NCBI RefSeq assembly: GCF_026586625.1
Contig: NZ_JAODIW010000006.1
Span: 143,408 to 207,407 of the forward strand
Length of the DNA stretch: 64,000 nucleotides
Direction of reading: 5' to 3'
Source of the DNA: Halobium salinum
GTDB taxonomy: Archaea; Halobacteriota; Halobacteria; Halobacteriales; Haloferacaceae
The first letter of the stretch is position 1. Every line of letters begins with the position of its first letter. The notes under the pieces were generated by a model. It ran no database searches. It saw only the letters and a list, made by a program, of their open reading frames with translations, and was not told where the DNA came from. The translations under genes and the position numbers were made by a program. Positions 58,444-64,000 of this stretch are shown here, one piece after another.

Positions 58444-59151
58444 GTGCATCCCGAGGACACGACACGGACGCCCTCGACGGGGCCGACGACGCGACGCACC
58501 GCACTCAGACGACTCGCGGCGGGAGCGGCCGCCGTCGCCCTCGCCGGCTGCGCCGGCGAGTCGGACGGGGACGACGCCACCACCGACACCGGAACCGGAA
58601 CAGGGGCCGGAACCGGGACGACGGCCGACACGAGCACGGCCGGCACGACGACCGACGGAACGACCGGGTCAGGCGGAACGGCGACGACGACCGCGTCGGA
58701 CGGAACGGCGACGAAGACCAACGCCGCGGAACGGGGCGACTACACCGTCGGCATGTACACCGACCTCTACTTCGACCCGGTGGGGCTCCACGTCGAGCCC
58801 GGCGACACCGTCTCGTTCGAACTGGTGAGCGGGGCACACTCGGCGACGGCGTACCACCCGGACAACCCGAACGCGTTCGAGCGGCGCGTCCCGGAGGGCG
58901 CACCCGCCTGGGACACCGGCACGTTCGGCGAGAAGGGGGCCTTCCGCAACGTCACGTTCGAGACGGCGGGGACACACGACTACTACTGTATCCCCCACAA
59001 GATGGTCGGGATGGTCGGCCGCGTCGTCGTCGGCGACCCCGGTGGTCCCGCGACCGCCTCCGAGAACCCCGACCTCTCGCTGCCGACGGCCGACCGAATC
59101 GTCGAGGACGGAACGGTCGCTTGGAGCGACTGGGAGTCGGAGGTGGGGTGA
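58444..59151 (+). CDS. Halocyanin-type blue-copper lipoprotein
   Basis: A 235-residue protein starting at GTG 58444. A Tat motif (RRTALRRLAAG) is followed by lipobox L-A-G-C (about 33-36) and a long Thr/Gly-rich linker (to about 95). The plastocyanin-like domain (about 97-205) has type 1 copper ligands: His in SGAHSATAY, then C-I-P-H-K-M with Cys, His and Met. It should be a membrane-anchored electron carrier outside the cell. Being directly downstream of the copper-amine-oxidase-like lipoprotein gene suggests that the two are made and used together. Confidence 0.88.
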   Translation: MHPEDTTRTPSTGPTTRRTALRRLAAGAAAVALAGCAGESDGDDATTDTGTGTGAGTGTTADTSTAGTTTDGTTGSGGTATTTASDGTATKTNAAERGDYTVGMYTDLYFDPVGLHVEPGDTVSFELVSGAHSATAYHPDNPNAFERRVPEGAPAWDTGTFGEKGAFRNVTFETAGTHDYYCIPHKMVGMVGRVVVGDPGGPATASENPDLSLPTADRIVEDGTVAWSDWESEVG

Positions 59152-59488
59152 CCCGGCCGCCCATCCCTGCGGTTCTGTGGGGTGCGCGCGAGCCTCACAC
59201 CTACGTTTCACGGTGATAGACCCGAAACGGGGTTCACGAACGTCAACTTCTGACCGGTCGAACGCCCAAACGCTGGCCGTTTTACGTCCTTATATTGTTC
59301 CTGTCCGAACCAATATCGGACATTCGTCACTCGTTTACGGGTTAAACTGGACAGTTGTGTCGCGAATACTTATATACTCCGACGCCGACGGACCTGACGA
59401 CGAATCGAACGATGATGGCGAACGAGTGCAAATCTATGTACGACTGTCCAAGCAACGCGACGAAAACGAGTGAAACGAGGGGTCAAGA
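59152..59488. promoter_or_regulatory. amt upstream region: inverted repeat, TATA box and leader
   Basis: TGTCCGA (59302-59308) and TCGGACA (59316-59322) form a 7-bp inverted repeat with a 7-bp spacer; CTTATATA (59369-59376) is a strong TATA-like box. The implied leader of about 90 nt contains a possible 26-codon frame that ends on the amt start. No other gene is seen. Confidence 0.6.
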
Positions 59489-59492
59489 ATGA
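59412..59492 (+). CDS. Possible 26-residue leader peptide overlapping amt
   Basis: MMANECKSMYDCPSNATKTS followed by six more residues ends with a TGA that overlaps the amt ATG (ATGA). It lies downstream of the TATA-like box, so it would be the first frame of the transcript. The sequence has two Cys and is hydrophilic. Coupling could make amt translation depend on it. No homologue is known to me. Confidence 0.4.
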   Translation: MMANECKSMYDCPSNATKTSETRGQE

Positions 59493-60880
59493 GTTCGATA
59501 CTCCTTCAGACTGACCTGGCTGCGGTGGCCGAGGCGGTGAACCTCGTGTGGGTGCTCACGGTCACCTTCCTCATCTTCTTCATGCACGCCGGCTTCGCGA
59601 TGCTGGAGGCCGGGCAGGTGCGGGCGAAGAACGTGGCCAACCAGCTGACGAAGAACCTGCTCACGTGGTCGGTCGGGGTCATCGTGTTCTTCCTCGTGGG
59701 CGCGGCGGTGTCGAGCATCGTCGGTGCGCTGACCGGCGGCGGCACGGTCGACGTGATGGCCGAGTTCGCGGCGGTCTACGGCCCCGCGTCGTCGACCGCG
59801 TGGGTGAGCTGGCTGTTCGGCGCCGTCTTCGCGATGACGGCGGCGACCATCGTCTCCGGCGCGGTCGCCGGGCGCGTCAAACTCCGTGCGTACGTCACGT
59901 ACACCATCCTCCTCGCGGCGGTCATCTACCCCGTCGTCGTCGGGTTCACGTGGGCGGGCGGCTTCCTCTCGACCCTCGGCTTCGCGGACTTCGCGGGCGG
60001 CATGATCGTCCACGGGATGGGCGGCATCGCCGGCCTCACCGCCGCGTGGGTCGTCGGTCCGCGCATGGACCGCTTCAACGAGGACGGCACCGCGAACGTC
60101 ATCCCGGGCCACTCGCTGAGCTTCGCCGTGCTCGGCACACTCATCCTGGCGTTCGGCTGGTACGGCTTCAACGTCGGCACGGCGGCCGCACCCCTCTCGG
60201 GTGACGGCACCGAACTCGCGTCCTTCGCGTACGTCGGCCGCGTCGCGCTGACCACCACGCTGGGGATGGCCGCGGGCGCCATCGGCGCCGCCGGGGTGTC
60301 GATGTACCGCACCGGCAAGGTCGACACGCTGTACGTCGCGAACGGCCTGCTGGCCGGCCTCGTCGGCATCACGAGCAACACGGACGCGATTATCTGGCCC
60401 GGCGCGGTCGTCATCGGCCTGCTCGCCGGCGCCCAGCTCCCGCTCGTCTTCGAGTTCGTGGAGAAGCGCCTGCGCATCGACGACGTGTGCGCCGTCTTCC
60501 CGGTCCACGGCTCCGCCGGCGTGCTCGGCGCGCTGCTGCTCCCGTTCTTCGCAGTGGACGGGTTCACCGTGAGCGCGCTGGTGTCGCAGGTCGTCGGCGT
60601 CGCGGTCATCGCCTTCTGGACGTTCGCCGCCACCGCGCTGGTGTTCGGCGCCATCAAGGCTGTCGGCGAAGCTCGCGTCACCCCCGACCACGAGCGCGAG
60701 GGGCTCGACACGAGCGAACACGGCGTCGACACCTACCCCGAGTTCGGCCGTCCCGAGGTCGAGGCGACGGGCGCCGTGCGCTCCGACGGTGGGGCCCCGT
60801 CGAGCGACGTGCGCACCGACGGCGGTGTCGCGGCTCCGGCGACCGCCGACCCCGAACGCGAGGTGAGCGACGATGAGTGA
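59489..60880 (+). CDS. amt: Ammonium transporter
   Basis: A 463-residue Amt/Rh channel-type transporter for ammonium, with 11 helices. The family's Phe gate and twin His pore are placed as expected: GMIVHGMGG (first pore His, about 173) and VFPVHGSAG near 335 (second His), plus [18 protein letters not shown] at the start. The C-terminal 70 residues are soluble and extended beyond those of bacterial AmtB. The following PII gene starts eight nt before its end. It is regulated by PII (GlnK) plugging the cytoplasmic exit in response to nitrogen status. Confidence 0.96.
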   Translation: MSSILLQTDLAAVAEAVNLVWVLTVTFLIFFMHAGFAMLEAGQVRAKNVANQLTKNLLTWSVGVIVFFLVGAAVSSIVGALTGGGTVDVMAEFAAVYGPASSTAWVSWLFGAVFAMTAATIVSGAVAGRVKLRAYVTYTILLAAVIYPVVVGFTWAGGFLSTLGFADFAGGMIVHGMGGIAGLTAAWVVGPRMDRFNEDGTANVIPGHSLSFAVLGTLILAFGWYGFNVGTAAAPLSGDGTELASFAYVGRVALTTTLGMAAGAIGAAGVSMYRTGKVDTLYVANGLLAGLVGITSNTDAIIWPGAVVIGLLAGAQLPLVFEFVEKRLRIDDVCAVFPVHGSAGVLGALLLPFFAVDGFTVSALVSQVVGVAVIAFWTFAATALVFGAIKAVGEARVTPDHEREGLDTSEHGVDTYPEFGRPEVEATGAVRSDGGAPSSDVRTDGGVAAPATADPEREVSDDE

Positions 60881-61250
60881 GACGAACGGCGACGAGCCCA
60901 ACGACGGCGGTATCAAGATGGTCGTCGCGGTGGTCCGTCCGGACCGCCTCGGCGACGTGAAGAAGGCGCTCGCGAACGTCGGCGCCCCCTCCCTGACGGT
61001 GACGAACGTCTCCGGCCGCGGCTCCCAGCCCGCGAAGAAGGGCCAGTGGCGCGGCGAGGAGTACACGGTCGACCTCCACCAGAAGGTCAAAATCGAGTGC
61101 GTGGTCGCCGACATCCCGGCGGAGGACGTGGTCCAGGCCATCCGGGAGGCCGCGAACACCGGCGACCCGGGCGACGGGAAGATTTTCGTCCTCGACGTGG
61201 CCGAGGCGGTGCAGGTCCGCACCGGCGAACGGGGTCCGGAGGCGGTCTGA
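60873..61250 (+). CDS. glnK: PII signal protein GlnK, first copy
   Basis: A 125-residue PII protein that senses 2-oxoglutarate and ATP/ADP and blocks the transporter under ammonium excess. The T-loop ([15 protein letters not shown], about 50-64) keeps Tyr-64 equivalent to the uridylylated Tyr-51 of bacteria, and the B-loop is [10 protein letters not shown] (about 97-106). An acidic 13-residue N-terminal extension precedes the first strand. The gene overlaps amt by eight nt. Confidence 0.96.
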   Translation: MSETNGDEPNDGGIKMVVAVVRPDRLGDVKKALANVGAPSLTVTNVSGRGSQPAKKGQWRGEEYTVDLHQKVKIECVVADIPAEDVVQAIREAANTGDPGDGKIFVLDVAEAVQVRTGERGPEAV

Positions 61251-61372
61251 CACGGTCCGCGCTCGCTGTCCCGACCGACTGGACCGACCGACCTGACCGG
61301 ACTTTCCTCCCTACCGTGCCCACGCTCGGACGGAGCCCGGTGGCTAAGTCTCTCCACGCCGAACGATAGCAC

Positions 61373-61750
61373 GTGACGGACGAGTTCACTGCGTCGGGCT
61401 CGGACGCGGACGTCCACATGGTCGTGGCGGTCGTCAGACCGGAGAAACTGGGCGACGTGAAACAGGGTCTCGCGGACGTCGGTGCCGCGTCGCTCACCGT
61501 GACGGACGTGTCGGGTCGGGGGAACCAGCCGGCGAAGAAGGGGCAGTGGCGCGGGGAACAGTACACCGTCGACCTCCACGCCAAGACGAAAGTGGAGGTC
61601 GTCGTCAGCGACGTGCCCGTCGACGACGTGGTCGACGCCATCAGGGAGGCGGCCTCCACCGGGGACCCGGGCGACGGGAAGATTTTCGTCCTCGACGTGG
61701 CCGACGCGATAGGTATCCGGACGGACGACCGCGGCCCCGACGCGGTGTGA
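61373..61750 (+). CDS. glnK: PII signal protein GlnK, second copy
   Basis: A second 125-residue PII protein, from a GTG start at 61373. T-loop ([15 protein letters not shown]) and B-loop ([10 protein letters not shown]) are intact with Tyr-64. It is a paralogue with a different N-terminal extension of the same length. There is no second amt beside it; the first copy's stop is 122 nt upstream. Two PII proteins could form heterotrimers or serve another partner such as glutamine synthetase. Confidence 0.94.
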   Translation: MTDEFTASGSDADVHMVVAVVRPEKLGDVKQGLADVGAASLTVTDVSGRGNQPAKKGQWRGEQYTVDLHAKTKVEVVVSDVPVDDVVDAIREAASTGDPGDGKIFVLDVADAIGIRTDDRGPDAV

Positions 61751-62241
61751 GCGCCGAGCGGCCCGGTCCCTCTCATGGGAGGGAGGTAGCTTAGGTGTCC
61801 ACGGTGCGACAGAAGGGACGGCGGCGACCCGACCGGGCACCTTCCGACGGAGGACGGGTCCCGTCCGGAGAGGCACCCTTCTCTCGCGTGGGACCGGAGC
61901 ACCCTGTCCGACCACGAGACGCTCGGGCGGGATTTCACCCGTGAGGTGACCGCACCGGTTCGCACCCCTACCGTGACGCCGCACCGGTTCGTCCCCCACC
62001 GACGCTGGGGGTCGGGGATGGACACCGTGACCGTCGACGCACTCCACGGACCTATTCGTCCGTCTGTGGGCGATACGACGTCTGTCGCGTGACCACCGGT
62101 CGTTCGTTCGGCAGTCCGCCGGACGACGCCGCGAGGAACTCGGGGGCGGCGACCGACCGTCGGCGTCCGACGCGGCCTTCTCCCGACCACCGGGACGCCT
62201 ACCCAGTAACTACTATCCCGACTCCGGTCGAACCGCCGCCC
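61751..62241. other. 491-bp interval before hemL with inverted and direct repeats
   Basis: No convincing gene. Structures: GGACGGG-T-CCCGTCC (61852-61866), direct repeat CCGCACCGGTTCG at 61950-61962 and 61979-61991, and hairpin CCCCCA/TGGGGG at about 61994-62012. A TATA-like TAACTACT about 30 nt before the hemL ATG is the probable hemL promoter. A small RNA gene or a long leader cannot be ruled out. Confidence 0.5.
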
Positions 62242-63579
62242 ATGAACCACGAGCGGTCTCGCGACCTCTACGACCGGGCGCTCTCGGTGTTGCCCGGCGG
62301 CGTCAACTCGTCGGTGCGTGCGACACAGCCCTACCCGCCGTTCGTCGCCCGCGGCGACGGCGCCCACGTCGTCGACGCCGACGGCAACCGCTACCTCGAC
62401 TACGTGATGGGGTACGGTCCCCTTCTCTACGGCCACGACGCTCCGGAGCCGGTGCAGTCGGCCGTCCAGAAGTTCGCGAGCGAGGGGCCCATGTACGGGA
62501 TGCCGACGGAGGTCGAGGTCGAACACGCCGAGTTCGTCGCCCGGCACGTCCCGAGCGTCGAGATGATTCGCTTCGTCAACTCCGGGACGGAGGCCACCGT
62601 CTCCGCCGTCCGCCTCGCCCGCGGGTACACCGGTCGGGACAAAATCGTCGTCATGCAGGGGGGCTACCACGGCGCCCAGGAGTCCACGCTCGTCGCCGGC
62701 GGCCCCGAGAACCCCCGGCCCTCCACCCCCGGCATCCCGCCGGAGTTCGCGAAACACACCCTCCCGATTCCGTTCAACGACCCCGCCGCCGCGGAGGCCG
62801 TCTTCGAGGAGCACGGCGACGACATCGCCGCGGTGCTCGTCGAGCCCATCCTCGCGAACAAGGGTATCGTGATGCCCGTCGACGGCTACCACCAACGGCT
62901 CCGCGAACTGTGTGACGACCACGGGTCGCTGCTCGTGTTCGACGAGGTCATCACCGGCTTCCGGGTCGGCGGCCTCGGCTGTGCCCAGTCGACGTTCGGC
63001 GTCACCCCCGACGTGACCACGTTCGGGAAGATTATCGGCGGCGGCTTCCCGGTGGGTGCCATCGGCGGAAAGGCCGAGATTATCGAGCGGTTCACTCCCG
63101 CCGGCGACGTGTTCCAGTCGGGCACCTTCTCGGGACATCCGGTGACGATGGCCGCCGGCCACGAGTACCTCAAGTTCGCGGCCGAGAACGACGTGTACGA
63201 ACACGTGAACCGCCTCGGTCGCCGCCTCCGTGAGGGAGTCGAGGACCTGCTCGAGGACCGCGCCCCCGAGTACACCGTCGTCGGCACCGACTCGATGTTC
63301 AAGACGGTGTTCACCCGCGACGCGCCGGGCAGTTTCGAGGACCACTGCGAGGGCGGCTGTCGCCAGCGCGACTCCTGTCCGCGTTTCGACGCCTGCCCGA
63401 AGACCGGCGCCGACGTGGCCGCCGCCGAGACCGGTCGGTGGGAGCGCATCTTCTGGCAGGAGATGAAAGCACAGGGCGTCCTGCTCACCGCCAACCAGTT
63501 CGAGTCCCAGTTCGTCTCCTACGCCCACACCGACGAGGACATCGAGGAGACGCTGGAGGCGTACAAGACGGCGCTGTAG
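62242..63579 (+). CDS. hemL: Glutamate-1-semialdehyde 2,1-aminomutase
   Basis: Converts glutamate-1-semialdehyde to 5-aminolevulinate, the first committed step toward heme in the C5 pathway. The 445-residue PLP enzyme has SGTE at 114-117, the PLP lysine K263 in [14 protein letters not shown], and FDEVITGF at about 233-240. A haloarchaeal insertion has four cysteines (C369, C373, C379, C385), which may bind metal. Start ATG 62242 is preferred to a long in-frame extension. Confidence 0.96.
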   Translation: MNHERSRDLYDRALSVLPGGVNSSVRATQPYPPFVARGDGAHVVDADGNRYLDYVMGYGPLLYGHDAPEPVQSAVQKFASEGPMYGMPTEVEVEHAEFVARHVPSVEMIRFVNSGTEATVSAVRLARGYTGRDKIVVMQGGYHGAQESTLVAGGPENPRPSTPGIPPEFAKHTLPIPFNDPAAAEAVFEEHGDDIAAVLVEPILANKGIVMPVDGYHQRLRELCDDHGSLLVFDEVITGFRVGGLGCAQSTFGVTPDVTTFGKIIGGGFPVGAIGGKAEIIERFTPAGDVFQSGTFSGHPVTMAAGHEYLKFAAENDVYEHVNRLGRRLREGVEDLLEDRAPEYTVVGTDSMFKTVFTRDAPGSFEDHCEGGCRQRDSCPRFDACPKTGADVAAAETGRWERIFWQEMKAQGVLLTANQFESQFVSYAHTDEDIEETLEAYKTAL

Positions 63580-63731
63580 CGGGACCACGCTCCCACTACC
63601 TCCTCTCTCACACACCGACACCCCGTCGTCTCGGGCTTCGCGCCCGTGTTCCGCGACGGCCGACGCGTCGCCGACTGAGAGTCGCTTTTTCCTCGCTCGC
63701 GCCGCGCACTCGACCCCTTTGGACCCCGGAA

Positions 63732-63738
63732 CTTATCG
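63732..63738 (+). promoter_or_regulatory. TATA-like box of the right-edge gene
   Basis: CTTATCG centred 27 nt before the ATG at 63762, matching leaderless spacing. Confidence 0.5.
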
Positions 63739-63761
63739 CCGTGGCCGCCGGAACTGGAGCC

Positions 63762-64000
63762 ATGAGCCCTCCATCCCCCGACTCGACGACCGGACCCGGC
63801 GACCCGACGACGACCCGCGAGGGGAACGCCCTCGACGACCTGCTCCCCGAGGCGACCGTCGACTCGAAGTGGTGGTACTGGATCGCCGCCGTCCCGGCGT
63901 ACTTCGTCCTGACGCTGCTGTTCGGCGGGGCCGCCTTCTTCCTGGTTCTCGCCGGCGTCGGAATCGACCTCCTGGGGGGACTGGGCGTCGCCACGTTCGG
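63762..64000 (+). CDS. N-terminal part of a membrane protein, cut by window edge
   Basis: The first 79 codons of a gene that runs off the right end. A polar, Pro/Thr/Asp-rich head of about 35 residues (MSPPSPDSTTGPGD) is followed by WWYWIAAVPAYFVLTLLFGG and a further hydrophobic run, so at least two helices begin here. A TATA-like CTTATCG is centred 27 nt upstream. The family cannot be determined from this part. Confidence 0.7.
   Translation, partial: MSPPSPDSTTGPGDPTTTREGNALDDLLPEATVDSKWWYWIAAVPAYFVLTLLFGGAAFFLVLAGVGIDLLGGLGVATF

Noticed and set aside
59042-59473. 143-codon frame ending just before amt
   Set aside because: It begins antisense-like inside the halocyanin gene in another frame and crosses the amt promoter.
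62089-62241. 51-codon extension of HemL
   Set aside because: HemL proteins begin close to the NHERSRDLY segment; the extension is low-complexity.
1-64000. tRNA, rRNA, CRISPR arrays, insertion sequences and att sites
   Set aside because: No T-arm plus acceptor pairing, no regularly spaced repeats with unique spacers, no transposase and no integrase were found by eye.

Overview
The window is haloarchaeal chromosome (class Halobacteria). It is GC-rich throughout, its proteins are very acidic, the information-processing genes are archaeal (RadA, PCNA, NMD3, XPD-type helicases), and many short haloarchaeal-only families occur. Many starts have a TATA-like box 24-30 nt upstream of the first codon, the leaderless arrangement usual in this group. 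Genus cannot be told from the sequence alone. No rRNA, tRNA, CRISPR array or insertion sequence was recognised.

Layout. 0.1-11.5 kb: uvrB, a C2H2 zinc-finger microprotein, a repeat-rich intergenic stretch, a SpoIIM-type membrane protein, a hexapeptide-repeat protein, an alpha/beta hydrolase, two divergent tandem-domain rhodaneses and a divergent PCNA paralogue. 11.5-14.2 kb: a 755-residue protein joining a Trp/Cys-marked membrane-helix array to a metzincin protease domain, beside an AT-rich spacer; this is the most accessory-looking part. 14.2-31.4 kb: AI-2E-type exporter, an ABC importer lacking its binding protein, DoxX, a methyltransferase, small membrane proteins, a cytochrome P450, an XPD-type helicase, a PQQ-propeller lipoprotein and a two-gene glycan cluster. 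31.4-37.3 kb: structured repeats, radA, then five same-strand genes (htpX, two more M48 proteases, a small membrane protein, pspAB) behind a palindrome that overlaps the htpX promoter. 37.4-54.5 kb: epimerase, amino-acid permease with Usp domains, phosphoribosyltransferase, nmd3, a second XPD/DinG-like helicase, DUF502, cupin, YkgJ-type, M14 peptidase, SDR and PHP genes, with several 54-95 residue proteins. 54.6-64 kb: DedA, hemB, a lipoprotein resembling copper amine oxidase next to a halocyanin, amt-glnK-glnK, hemL and a truncated membrane-protein gene.

Functional groupings: DNA repair and replication (uvrB, radA, PCNA paralogue, two helicases); envelope stress (M48 trio plus PspAB); ammonium uptake and PII signalling (amt, two glnK); tetrapyrrole synthesis (hemB, hemL); exported redox and peptidase lipoproteins with Tat-type signals.

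Outside the genes, the strongest signal is a set of dispersed structured intergenic elements. Two copies of one hairpin (31.8 and 41.7 kb) keep their pairing through compensatory changes and share a GGG/GGG internal loop. A larger element occurs at 23.1 and 31.6 kb. Several palindromes overlap or flank promoters (37.3, 43.3, 51.6, 53.3, 59.3 kb).
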